From Candidatus Aminicenantota bacterium (GTDB lineage: Bacteria; Acidobacteriota; Aminicenantia; Aminicenantales; Aminicenantaceae), in the NCBI GenBank assembly GCA_016926925.1, contig JAFGNQ010000182.1, forward strand, positions 1-18,179: a stretch of 18,179 bases of DNA, written 5' to 3'. Below, piece after piece: positions 8,415 through 15,805 of the stretch. The stretch's first letter is position 1, and each line of letters opens with the position of its first letter. A model generated the notes under the pieces. It did no database searches. It saw only the letters and a program-made list of their open reading frames with translations, and had not been told where the DNA came from. The position numbers and the translations under genes are program-made.

Positions 8415-9284
8415 TCAGCCCCTCCCTCGCAGATCTTTCGTATCGAACGCAATGAGATTGCGATTCAATCCCAATTCCTGGGGACTTCCCCCGAGGGCTA
8501 ATCCCAGAGCCTGGGTGAAGAACATAATGGGCATTCGGAAGTCAGTATGGAAACTCTTGTTGATCTTATTTTGATAAGCCTCCAAGTTTATCTGGCATAG
8601 AGGACATGTAGTCAAGATGACGTCGGCCTCGTTTTCTTTAGCGCATTCCAATATTTCTTTATTGAGCTCGAGAGCAACATCGGGATAAGTCGTCATGAGC
8701 ATTCCCCCGCAGCATCGAACTTTCATTGGGAAATAGATGTTATTCGCTCCCAGAGCCTCGAAAAGAGAATCCATCATAATCGGGTTTTCTTTGTCATCAA
8801 GACCGCGATCAGGGCGGACGATTTGGCATCCATAGTACTGGGCGACATTGATTCCCTCCAGCCGGTATCGAGTCTGAGCGGCGATTTCTTTGATCCCTAT
8901 ATCATTGACCAGCACCTCGAGAGGGTGGCGGACATTTACGGTCAGTTTATAGGAGAGGTTGTCCTTTCGAAGCGCTTGGTTGACTTTTGCCTTCATAATG
9001 GGATTGTTTTTAAGGATATGGTTTGTCTTGTACAAAATGGTATAACACGAGCTGCATGGGGCAACGATATCCAGGCCTTGTTTTTCTGCAATGGCGAGAT
9101 TCCGGGCGGATATCACCAATGAAATGGTTTCTTTGGTCGACATATAATAGGTTGCTCCGCAACAGTTCCAATCATCGATTTCTGTGAGCTCCTGTCCAAG
9201 AGCTTTGAACACGAAGCGGACGGATTCATCGTATCCCCTTGCCGAAGCTTCGAGACTGCAGCCAGGGTAGTATGCGTATTCCAT
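8415..9284 (-). CDS. hdrB: HdrB-type subunit with two CCG cluster motifs
   Basis: The 289-residue protein has two complete CCG domains. The first uses C9, C41/C42 (NCCGA), C77 and C80; the second uses C153, C191/C192 (RCCGG), C227 and C230. In methanogen HdrB these ligate a pair of non-cubane [4Fe-4S] clusters that reduce the CoM-S-S-CoB disulfide. Keeping both suggests the same chemistry, on a different disulfide since a bacterium is expected to lack that substrate. There is no signal peptide, so it acts in the cytoplasm with HdrC and HdrA. GGAGG lies six bases before the ATG. A 62-base gap separates it from hdrC; it abuts hdrA. Confidence 0.95.
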   Translation of the reverse strand: MEYAYYPGCSLEASARGYDESVRFVFKALGQELTEIDDWNCCGATYYMSTKETISLVISARNLAIAEKQGLDIVAPCSSCYTILYKTNHILKNNPIMKAKVNQALRKDNLSYKLTVNVRHPLEVLVNDIGIKEIAAQTRYRLEGINVAQYYGCQIVRPDRGLDDKENPIMMDSLFEALGANNIYFPMKVRCCGGMLMTTYPDVALELNKEILECAKENEADVILTTCPLCQINLEAYQNKINKSFHTDFRMPIMFFTQALGLALGGSPQELGLNRNLIAFDTKDLRGRG

Positions 9285-9346
9285 TGTTAACCTCCGGATT
9301 TAAGAAAAGAGTTAGGCGTTGTAAGGCTTGAGCTGCGGTTGTTCTA

Positions 9347-9967
9347 TCACTCCTGAACCGGGACGATCATTTCCATGATCTCGGCTTCATCCAGAATTCG
9401 AGATAGATTCCTATGTCTTTTAATCCTTTTGGGCAGCATTCCGATCCGGCCTTTTGCTAATAATCTAAAAAAGAAGGGAATCATCCCCAATAATTTGAAA
9501 GGATTCGTTCTGATAAAATATGAGACAATGAGTCCGGGCTCATAGCTTCGGCCGAACGTATTCGTCAAATAGACGAATGACTTGGATAATGCATAAACCG
9601 GGAATCTCCTCGGATAGATCTTGTTCTCGATGGCAAGTCTTTTCAGGGCATAAAGAATATCCGTAACTTTCACGCCTTGAGGGCATCGTACCGTGCATCC
9701 GTAACAGGACGCACAGATCCATATGGTTCGGCTGGAAAGGATGGTTTCAATGTCTCCGGACCGAAACAGTGCGATCACTTCCCGTGGCGTGATGTCCATG
9801 GTGTAGCTCACGGGACAAGATCCGGTACAGCTGCCGCATTGGATGCATTTCTTTATGCTCTCTCCGCCGGGGACATTCCCAATCTGCAGGAGAAAAGAAT
9901 CTCTGAGCGCCTTCTCTTTTTGGCTTAGAACTTCATGTTTTTTTGATGCCCTTACATTTCTGGTCAT
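9347..9967 (-). CDS. hdrC: HdrC-type electron transfer subunit with two [4Fe-4S] motifs
   Basis: The 206-residue protein carries two ferredoxin motifs, C41/C44/C47/C51 (CIQCGSCTGSCP) and C85/C88/C91/C95 (CASCYGCTVRCP), the standard HdrC arrangement. The C-terminal third is basic and hydrophobic (for example MIPFFFRLLAKG near 162-173) but too short and interrupted to be a convincing membrane anchor. HdrC connects HdrA to HdrB. Its ATG overlaps the stop of the preceding receiver gene in an ATGA arrangement, so the receiver and HdrC are probably translationally coupled. I see no strong independent ribosome binding site. Confidence 0.94.
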   Translation of the reverse strand: MTRNVRASKKHEVLSQKEKALRDSFLLQIGNVPGGESIKKCIQCGSCTGSCPVSYTMDITPREVIALFRSGDIETILSSRTIWICASCYGCTVRCPQGVKVTDILYALKRLAIENKIYPRRFPVYALSKSFVYLTNTFGRSYEPGLIVSYFIRTNPFKLLGMIPFFFRLLAKGRIGMLPKRIKRHRNLSRILDEAEIMEMIVPVQE

Positions 9968-10371
9968 TTCTTGAGCAACCTCTCGATTCGACCAAGAAGA
10001 TCCTCGGGTTTTACGGGTTTGTCGATATAGTCGTCCGGACCTGCAAGACCTTGATCGTCTCCTTTGAACTCAAATCTGGAACCGGCTACTTCCCTTACCG
10101 CAGAGACAAAAATGATAGGTGTATCCTTTACCTCTTTGAACTCTTTTCCGGTCTTGATGTTGTGGCATAAAGAGAAGCCGTCGAACAGACTGTCCATCAT
10201 GATGTCGAGCAGAATGAGGTCCGGTTTCTCTTTCAGGATCTTGTCCTTTCCTTCGGTCGGATCTGAAGCTGTTGCTACGTCGTACAAAGCTGACTGCAGA
10301 ATGGAACTTACTGCATCACGAAAATCCGGGTCGTCATCGATCACAAGAATTTTTGATTTTTCTTTCGTCAT
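9964..10371 (-). CDS. Stand-alone receiver (CheY-like) protein, second of a pair
   Basis: A single 135-residue receiver domain without an output domain. The acidic pocket is D12-D14 (VIDDDPD), the phospho-acceptor is D56 in LLDIMMD, with S90 and K118. An insertion around 93-113 (REVAGSRFEFKGDDQGLAG) lengthens the region between the switch serine and the conserved lysine compared with CheY. AAGGAG six bases before the ATG gives a clear start. It overlaps hdrC by four bases. Co-translation with an Hdr subunit suggests that phosphorylation may regulate the complex or its partner by direct binding; this is inference. It may equally be a phosphorelay intermediate for HK1 or HK2. Confidence 0.9.
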   Translation of the reverse strand: MTKEKSKILVIDDDPDFRDAVSSILQSALYDVATASDPTEGKDKILKEKPDLILLDIMMDSLFDGFSLCHNIKTGKEFKEVKDTPIIFVSAVREVAGSRFEFKGDDQGLAGPDDYIDKPVKPEDLLGRIERLLKK

Positions 10372-10383
10372 TTGTTTCTCCTT

Positions 10384-10755
10384 TTATTTTATAAAGGCAT
10401 TGTTGATTGCTAACTTCAATTCCTCGTTTCCGAAGGATTTGATGAAATAAAAAAACACGTCTTGCCCTCTCACTTTTGCCTCGAGACGCTTGCTGTTTCT
10501 TCTTGTCATCATAATGATTTTCAATTCAGAGTCTATATTTTTGAGAATGGAAACAGCCTCGTAACCTTTCATTTCCGGCAGATTCACATCCATGATCAAG
10601 CAATCATAATTTCCAGTGGATACTTTCTTTATGGCGTCTGTGAGACATTTTCCCGTTTCCACTTGATACTGCTCATTTTCTAAGAACTTGGCTATTGTCG
10701 CTCTGTCTCTTGTATCGGAATCTATGATGAGCACTTTTCTATCCTGGTTCGACAT
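10384..10755 (-). CDS. Stand-alone receiver (CheY-like) protein, first gene of the Hdr operon
   Basis: A 123-residue receiver domain with no output domain. The phospho-acceptor is D56 in LIMDVNLPE, with T84 and K106. The acidic pocket reads IIDSD, so the usual adjacent acid pair is split by a serine (D12, S13, D14), and K106 is followed by serine rather than proline; phosphorylation may therefore be atypical. A GTG at 10770 would extend the frame by five codons, but the predicted sigma-54 start site falls at about 10769, so the ATG at 10755 is preferred; GAGAGA lies seven bases upstream. It is the first gene after the promoter at 10780-10795, followed 12 bases later by the second receiver gene. 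Confidence 0.9.
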   Translation of the reverse strand: MSNQDRKVLIIDSDTRDRATIAKFLENEQYQVETGKCLTDAIKKVSTGNYDCLIMDVNLPEMKGYEAVSILKNIDSELKIIMMTRRNSKRLEAKVRGQDVFFYFIKSFGNEELKLAINNAFIK

Positions 10756-10779
10756 TTTATTGTCTCTCACTCATTTTTA

Positions 10780-10795
10780 TGCAATTAATGTGCCA
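10780..10795 (-). promoter_or_regulatory. Sigma-54 (-24/-12) promoter of the receiver-Hdr-Nuo operon
   Basis: Read on the minus strand, the site is TGGCAC-ATTAA-TTGCA. GG and GC are separated by exactly ten bases, matching the sigma-54 consensus TGGCAC-N5-TTGC at every conserved position. The predicted transcription start is near 10769, giving a leader of about 14 bases before the ATG at 10755. A perfect palindrome centred 147 bases upstream is well placed for an enhancer-binding activator. Confidence 0.8.
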
Positions 10796-10905
10796 ATTGA
10801 TTCAAAAACAGGATTAAACCCAATTCTCAAGTAACTTAATTGATATAAACAACTTACACGCCTTTTATTTGGAGTGGTTTTTGCCCTTCAGCTAGATTGA
10901 AGCAC

Positions 10906-10926
10906 AATGGGGAATAATTCCCCATT
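10906..10926. promoter_or_regulatory. Perfect palindrome, candidate enhancer-binding (UAS) site for the Hdr promoter
   Basis: Ten-base arms AATGGGGAAT and ATTCCCCATT flank a single A. The core is TGGGGAA-N3-TTCCCCA (10908-10924). Its centre lies about 147 bases upstream of the predicted sigma-54 start. A related 17-base site with 13 identical positions lies at 15806-15822, about 144 bases upstream of the second sigma-54-like promoter. Outer arms TGCCCTT (10882-10888) and AAGGGCA (10929-10935) also pair around it, so an RNA structure is an alternative reading. A dimeric NtrC-type activator is the suggested ligand. Confidence 0.6.
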
Positions 10927-10997
10927 ATAAGGGCATGAATTCCTCTATTCTGCATTTTCAGAATTGATGAGATGGTGTTTCGTCGAATTAGGAGGGG

Positions 10998-11051
10998 AGC
11001 ACTGGGGAACGCTTGCGTTTCTCTCGTGTTTTTGAAGCATTCCCCAGTGCT
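10998..11051 (-). repeat. Long inverted repeat (15-base arms) between hydA and the Hdr operon
   Basis: The arms 10998-11012 and 11037-11051 are inverse complements at 14 of 15 positions, around a 24-base loop. The one mismatch becomes a G-U wobble in minus-strand RNA, so all 15 pairs can form in the hydA transcript. It starts 62 bases after the hydA stop. No U-run follows it on the minus strand, so it is not a standard intrinsic terminator in that direction; on the plus strand it is followed by a T-rich stretch. It may end or stabilise the hydA 3' end, or block antisense transcription. Confidence 0.6.
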
Positions 11052-11083
11052 ATTTTGTTTTGGCTATATAGACATTTTGCCAT

Positions 11084-11103
11084 CAGGCATTTGGATATGC
11101 CTG
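11084..11103 (-). repeat. Short hairpin just downstream of hydA
   Basis: Seven-base arms CAGGCAT (11084-11090) and ATGCCTG (11097-11103) enclose a six-base loop. It begins about ten bases after the hydA stop codon. There is no U-tract, so I regard it as a 3'-end structure of uncertain role rather than a terminator. Confidence 0.4.
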
Positions 11104-11113
11104 TTTATCATGT

Positions 11114-12862
11114 TCAATTCGTTAGTTTAGCGATGATCTTTTCCAGCGCCGATTGAACGGATGCGGAGATACTTTTGCCCTTTGCGATCCTTTCAGGTTG
11201 GATACCCAGGACATAGGAATTGCGCAGCTGCCTTTGATTTGCGATTAGAGTGGTAAACGGCAGAAATCTGTGGCTCAAGGTGGTGTTGTTGAGAACATAC
11301 TGAAGAGGAAGGAGCATGATTTTTCCTGGCTCTCCCTTAAAATCGACAGCATCGAGAAATATTAATGGGATACTGTCGGGAATATCAGAGGTTCGTCCTT
11401 TTTCTGCCAGCTCCCACTCCATCGCAACATTCTTCTCGCCATGCAGCCTCAGACATGAAGCCAGTTCGAGGCCGGCTGCGTCGTCGGACTGATCGGAATT
11501 TCCAATGCCCACATAGAAAGGTGAACCTTTGCTTTTGATTTCGGCCAGCTTCGTTTCCCAGTCGTCCTTGGGTGCCTTCCTTATTTCTGCCATATGGGCA
11601 GAGCAGCTGATACAGGGATCGAAAGCCCTGACGACGAGATCCATCCGGTCTCGGATTTGATCCTCATGGCCATCGTCCAGAAGTTTTTGGGCGGCGATAT
11701 GGCAATAGCGTTCAATGTCTTCAGCGTTTTGAGCGGTAGGGGTGACGATATCCACCTCAGCAACCAGGCCGCCGGAGATTTCGTAATGGTGAATTAGCAG
11801 CCCGCGGGGAGCCTCGACTAAACCGGTGCCTTTCCCTTCCTTGACTGTATAGTCCACAATGGAGGGATTTTCTGGAATTTCCAGCATTTTATCCACCAAT
11901 TGCGGGATCCTCTCGAAACAATACAATATCTCCAGAGCCTGGGCGGCATTGTGAAAGAGAGGATTCCTTTTCCAGCGGGGATTGAAATATTTTTCGTACA
12001 TATTTCCGGATTCATTTTGCAGCCGTTCGCCGAGATTGTTGACCCTGGCCAGTGCACCCACGGAATAAGGTTGCCCGTTGTAGCGGCTTCGTTTGGCATA
12101 AGAATGCGATACCACGAATTCATTGGTCAGCTTTTTGTAGTCGTCTCTGCCAAATTTCTCCCCGGTGGAAAGAAGGATCTCGTCTCCCCAAAACCCGTAT
12201 TCATCATTTCCGGGTTCACAACAAGCGTACAGTGTGTCCTCCTCTGGGTTGTCAGGGTAATCGAGTCCGCAGAACAGATTTACCGTTTTGAGAACGAAAG
12301 GCATGAATTGAATCGCCCTGCTTTTGATAAACATGAGCTCTTTCTTGGACGGGAGTTTGCCGAATCCTCCGATGACGGGATTTTCGCCATGGATGAAGCG
12401 CCCGGCCAAAATTTTCATGATGTGATTCCCGAATTCCTTCATCTCGAGGGCGATCTTCACTTCGAACTCGAATTTGGATGCCATAGCGATCGCATTCGGA
12501 AAGCCGACGTAATCGGGCAGGGCAAGATAATAGACATGGAGTGAGTGGCTCTCAATCATTTCGCCCATGTGCATCAGCTCACGCGCATAGGTCACCTTCG
12601 GCGGGACTTGGACCGACAAGGCATTCTCCATCGCCCTTATGACGGCGTTTTTATGAGAAACCGTGCATATGGCGCAAATCCGGGGGGCGATGCTGACATC
12701 TTCTTCGGGAGTCCGGCCTACTGTCAGCCGCTCAATGAGCCTTGGGCCTTCGTTTATAGTAAACTTGACATCCGTGACGACCTTTCCGTCAATCGTCGCG
12801 GCAATTCCACCATTCCCTTCTACACGTGCCAGGTGGTCGATGCTGATCCTTTTGGTTTTCAT
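11114..12862 (-). CDS. hydA: Group 3b [NiFe]-hydrogenase large subunit with fused C-terminal maturation protease domain
   Basis: Residues 1-423 are a complete large subunit of the HydA/sulfhydrogenase alpha type. It starts with IDHLARVEGNGG. The nickel ligands are C63 and C66 in RICAICTVSH (the 3b type lacks the glycine of RxCGxC) and C417 and C420 in DPCISCSAH. Large subunits normally end a few residues after that histidine, where a protease cleaves. Here the chain runs on for 159 residues into a HycI/HyaD-like protease: VGIGNSDQSDDAAG (451-464), FLDAVDFKGEPG (502-513), H531 and VLGIQPERI (551-559). The metal ligands known from HycI align with D461, D504 and H531. The reading frame is continuous and both parts look intact. 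GGAGGC precedes the ATG, which overlaps the hydD stop by four bases. It oxidises or produces H2 in the cytoplasm. Confidence 0.93.
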   Translation of the reverse strand: MKTKRISIDHLARVEGNGGIAATIDGKVVTDVKFTINEGPRLIERLTVGRTPEEDVSIAPRICAICTVSHKNAVIRAMENALSVQVPPKVTYARELMHMGEMIESHSLHVYYLALPDYVGFPNAIAMASKFEFEVKIALEMKEFGNHIMKILAGRFIHGENPVIGGFGKLPSKKELMFIKSRAIQFMPFVLKTVNLFCGLDYPDNPEEDTLYACCEPGNDEYGFWGDEILLSTGEKFGRDDYKKLTNEFVVSHSYAKRSRYNGQPYSVGALARVNNLGERLQNESGNMYEKYFNPRWKRNPLFHNAAQALEILYCFERIPQLVDKMLEIPENPSIVDYTVKEGKGTGLVEAPRGLLIHHYEISGGLVAEVDIVTPTAQNAEDIERYCHIAAQKLLDDGHEDQIRDRMDLVVRAFDPCISCSAHMAEIRKAPKDDWETKLAEIKSKGSPFYVGIGNSDQSDDAAGLELASCLRLHGEKNVAMEWELAEKGRTSDIPDSIPLIFLDAVDFKGEPGKIMLLPLQYVLNNTTLSHRFLPFTTLIANQRQLRNSYVLGIQPERIAKGKSISASVQSALEKIIAKLTN

Positions 12863-13641
12863 TTCGCCTCCTTTCTTAATTGAGCGAAGAATTCGGTGAT
12901 TTTGGTGCCTGAATAGTTGGCCATTTTCTTGGTTATTTCATCAACACTGTATCCCATATCTTGCAGGAGGTAGAACTCTGAGGTGCGATTGGCTACGTCG
13001 AGAGGTCCCCAGCATCCGAAGCAGGGAATATTATGATTGATGCATACCGAACCGCACTCGTCGGCAGTAACCGGGCCCAGACACAGCTTCCCTCTCTTGA
13101 GGAGGCAATCGTTTTCATTATACTTGCAGGTGACACAGACGGGATTTTGCGATTTTTCAGGTAAGCTGCCGTTCACGGCGCGGGTAAAAAAATTGAGGAA
13201 CTGCTCTTTGCTGATGGGACAGCCGGGGAGATAGCAATCGACCTCGATGTAGGCATCTATCGGTTTGGACTGGACGGGTTTCGTATGTGTCATTATCACG
13301 TCGCCGTACACCTTTTTGAAGTTTTCCTTCCATTCTGCGGGATCTGTAAATCGTGCTTGAATTCCGCCTGCCGTCGCACAAAGACCGATGGCGACTACAA
13401 CCTTCGACCTCTTCCTGATATCCTTCAATTCTTCTATCTCTCTCTCTGTGGATACAGATCCTTCGACGAGAGCCACATCCAGCTCGCCATCGATGTTGTC
13501 GCTCTTGGCCATAAGGAATGATTGAATATCGACAGCCTTGAAGATATCGATGAGTTCTTTTTCACAATCGAGGATGAGGAGCGCATCTCCGGCGCATCCG
13601 GTTAGTTCATAAATTCCGATTTTAAGTTTTCCGTTGTTCAT
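12859..13641 (-). CDS. hydD: Group 3b [NiFe]-hydrogenase small subunit
   Basis: The 260-residue subunit has no Tat signal, as expected for a cytoplasmic 3b enzyme. The proximal cluster region reads LTGCAGD (13-19), with C16 in place but D19 where a second cysteine is usual in CxxC; C88 and C141 supply the remaining ligands. The motif EGSVST (60-65) is typical. Further cysteines for the medial and distal clusters are C169/172/179/187 and C196/200/207/210. An aspartate ligand to the proximal cluster is known in the F420-reducing hydrogenase FrhG, so D19 need not be damaging. AGGGGGAAG precedes the ATG, nine bases after hydG, and the gene overlaps hydA by four bases. Confidence 0.93.
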   Translation of the reverse strand: MNNGKLKIGIYELTGCAGDALLILDCEKELIDIFKAVDIQSFLMAKSDNIDGELDVALVEGSVSTEREIEELKDIRKRSKVVVAIGLCATAGGIQARFTDPAEWKENFKKVYGDVIMTHTKPVQSKPIDAYIEVDCYLPGCPISKEQFLNFFTRAVNGSLPEKSQNPVCVTCKYNENDCLLKRGKLCLGPVTADECGSVCINHNIPCFGCWGPLDVANRTSEFYLLQDMGYSVDEITKKMANYSGTKITEFFAQLRKEAK

Positions 13642-13650
13642 TTCTTCCCC

Positions 13651-14511
13651 CTATATCAGCTCTCTCATGTGGATGACATCCCAATAAGTGAATACTGGGC
13701 CGTCGAGGCAAGTGTATATGTAATCGATGGCACAATGGCCGCACTTTCCCACCCCGCATTTCATCCGTCTTTCGAGTGTCATCAAAATTTGATCCTTTGG
13801 GATCTTCAAATCGACCAATTCCTTAAGGACGAATTTGTACATAACCGGGGGACCGCAGACGATCGAGTAGGTGTTTGCCGGGTCGACTTCCTTGAGAAGC
13901 GGGAAGAGCTTGGTGACAACCCCTACGTTTTCCGTCCATTCACCCGTGTCATCGGAATCGACGGCAAGATAGCATTCGAGATCATTTCTTTTTTTCAAAT
14001 GAAAGAACTCTTCGCGAAAGATCATCTCGGCCGGTCTTTTCGCTCCGTGAAGCAGGATGACTCTCCTGAACAGGTCGCGGTTATCAAGACAGTACAGCAA
14101 AACGGATCGAAGGGGCGCAGCTCCTAAGCCTCCCATGACGATAATGATATCCTTGCCTATCATCTTGTCGGCAGGGAAGCCGTTTCCAAAGGGTCCACGC
14201 ACACCGATTAGATCATTTTCTTTCATTTGGAATAGAGCGTTGGTGACTGTCCCCGCCTTCCTGATGCAAAACTCCAGCAAACCCGGCCGTGATGGCGAGG
14301 ACGATATAGAAAAGGGGGCTTCTCCGGCTCCAAGTACGGATATCATGGCAAACTGACCCGGGGAATAGTGGAAGGATAGGGCTTTTTCCATATCCGCAAT
14401 CCGGATCTGAAAAAATTTGACGTCTTCGGTTAGGTATTGCATGCGGACGATTCTTGCCGGTTCGGGAAGGAAAGGATTTTCGCTTTTGAAATTTTTCGTT
14501 TCAGGAATCAT
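13651..14511 (-). CDS. hydG: NAD(P)H:acceptor reductase (FAD, [2Fe-2S]) subunit of the 3b hydrogenase
   Basis: The 286-residue flavoprotein belongs to the ferredoxin-NADP reductase/dihydroorotate dehydrogenase electron-transfer family. The FAD site is APFSISSSP (65-73), the nucleotide site is GGLGAAPLRS (127-136) with CGPPVMYKF (219-227), and a [2Fe-2S] motif near the C-terminus uses C252, C257, C260 and C268. In Pyrococcus sulfhydrogenase this gamma subunit exchanges electrons with NADP(H). It overlaps hydB by four bases (ATGA). The name is shared with an unrelated [FeFe]-hydrogenase maturase; that protein is not meant here. Confidence 0.93.
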   Translation of the reverse strand: MIPETKNFKSENPFLPEPARIVRMQYLTEDVKFFQIRIADMEKALSFHYSPGQFAMISVLGAGEAPFSISSSPSRPGLLEFCIRKAGTVTNALFQMKENDLIGVRGPFGNGFPADKMIGKDIIIVMGGLGAAPLRSVLLYCLDNRDLFRRVILLHGAKRPAEMIFREEFFHLKKRNDLECYLAVDSDDTGEWTENVGVVTKLFPLLKEVDPANTYSIVCGPPVMYKFVLKELVDLKIPKDQILMTLERRMKCGVGKCGHCAIDYIYTCLDGPVFTYWDVIHMRELI

Positions 14512-15569
14512 TTTCTCACCTCTTTACTCAATCGAGACCAGAAGGCCTCCACTTTCATACCGTCAAGAGCCTGCGCCACTGTTTTGACATTGATGTCGAC
14601 AGGACACGTCGCAATGCAGCGACCGCAGCCGACGCAAGACGGTTTTCCATATTTGGATATGTATGCCTGCAGTTTATGTGTGTACCAGAGTTTCAGCCTC
14701 TCTGCTCTCTTTTCTCTGAAATTCTCACCGCCTGCCACTTCGGAGTAGTTCTCCAAGGTGCAGGCATCCCAGCAACGGACGATGTTGGAGATGTCTTTTC
14801 CCAGAACCGGTTTGTCCAGGACATTGTAACAATTGCATGTGGGGCAAACATTGGTGCAGGAACCGCAAGCCAAGCAGGCATCTCCCAGTTTGTCCCAGAT
14901 TTTGTCTTTGTATTTCAGTTCCATCAAATCCGGCATATACGTGAAATTCATTTCTATTTGGAAGGCCTTATCTCTTTCTTCCCGCCATTTCAAGAAGCTT
15001 TGAATGTCTTGGTCGCCGATCTCTTCATCAAAAAGCTCTGGTCTAGTTCGGATAAGATCATCGCCTTGGCTGGACCCTATCCAAACCAAATAGTACTTCT
15101 CCAAATCGGTGAAGAAGAGATCGTAACCTTCTTCGATGATATGTGTATTCGTGGATTTGCACAGGCAATTCTCATCCGGCCAACAGGAATGTCCGAGCAT
15201 GAGGGTATTCTTTCGTGCTTTCAGGTAATAGGGATCATCGTACATATAACTGTAGAATTGGTCGGCGATAAGCAAGCCATGAAGATCGCATGAGTGAACG
15301 CCGAAGAGTATCTTTTTTGATACATGCGCGAATTCTTCTTCGTAACTCTTTGGGCTTGCCTTGAACATGTTGAAGGAAGGAGGCAGCATGATTTTTCGAG
15401 GAGGGAGAATGGTCCTTGTGTAATTCAATTCAATCTGTGAAAAATCTTCGATTTCTGCAAAAACAAACCTGTCGACTCCCTTTTTCACAGGAGCCCAAAG
15501 ATCCGCATCCTCAGAAACGGCCTCTAAAAAACTAAAGAGTTTTTCTTTTTCCAGTTTGACAATTCTCAT
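14508..15569 (-). CDS. hydB: 4Fe-4S electron transfer (beta) subunit of the 3b hydrogenase
   Basis: The 353-residue protein resembles the sulfhydrogenase beta and anaerobic sulfite reductase A family. The N-terminal two thirds contain ILPPRKIMLPP (54-64) and GVHSCDLHGL (90-99). Two [4Fe-4S] motifs follow: C232/C235/C238/C242 (with extra C245, C247) and C312/C315/C318/C322. It moves electrons between HydG and HydD. It is the first gene of the hydBGDA operon, the same order as in Pyrococcus. AAAAGGATC lies upstream of the ATG, and a candidate sigma-54 promoter lies about 110 bases upstream. Confidence 0.93.
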   Translation of the reverse strand: MRIVKLEKEKLFSFLEAVSEDADLWAPVKKGVDRFVFAEIEDFSQIELNYTRTILPPRKIMLPPSFNMFKASPKSYEEEFAHVSKKILFGVHSCDLHGLLIADQFYSYMYDDPYYLKARKNTLMLGHSCWPDENCLCKSTNTHIIEEGYDLFFTDLEKYYLVWIGSSQGDDLIRTRPELFDEEIGDQDIQSFLKWREERDKAFQIEMNFTYMPDLMELKYKDKIWDKLGDACLACGSCTNVCPTCNCYNVLDKPVLGKDISNIVRCWDACTLENYSEVAGGENFREKRAERLKLWYTHKLQAYISKYGKPSCVGCGRCIATCPVDINVKTVAQALDGMKVEAFWSRLSKEVRK

Positions 15570-15680
15570 TTTTTTGATCCTTTTGATTCCATAATATAGA
15601 TTTCATAATTTATACGGGGATAAAATATCCCTGTTGGCCGGAAAGGCTTAAGCAGTAATTGACTCACAAAAAAACTGATA

Positions 15681-15696
15681 TGCAATTTGCATGCCT
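15681..15696 (-). promoter_or_regulatory. Candidate sigma-54 (-24/-12) promoter of hydBGDA
   Basis: The minus strand reads AGGCAT-GCAAA-TTGCA, with GG and GC separated by ten bases. It departs from the consensus TGGCAC at the first and last bases of the -24 element. The predicted start is near 15670, about 100 bases before the hydB ATG. The related palindrome at 15806-15822, at almost the same distance as in the other promoter, raises my confidence. Confidence 0.6.
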
Positions 15697-15805
15697 TTTT
15701 AAATCGAGGAATGAAAAAAAGTCGTTTTTCGTCCTCCGCCCTTGAGAAGAGAAAAACAGGTTTTATTCGGCACATGCTGCCTTAACTCGAAGCCGATGAT
15801 ATTTG

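Noticed and set aside
11114..11790. Possibility that the hydA C-terminal extension is a frameshift or stop-codon artefact
   Set aside because: The frame is continuous, the linker is short and clean, and the protease motifs are all in frame with intact key residues; a genuine fusion is more likely, though raw reads would settle it.
15566..15775. A 69-codon minus-strand frame directly upstream of hydB, overlapping it by four bases
   Set aside because: It contains the candidate sigma-54 promoter, its composition does not look protein-like, and its start lies upstream of the predicted transcription start; treated as leader DNA.
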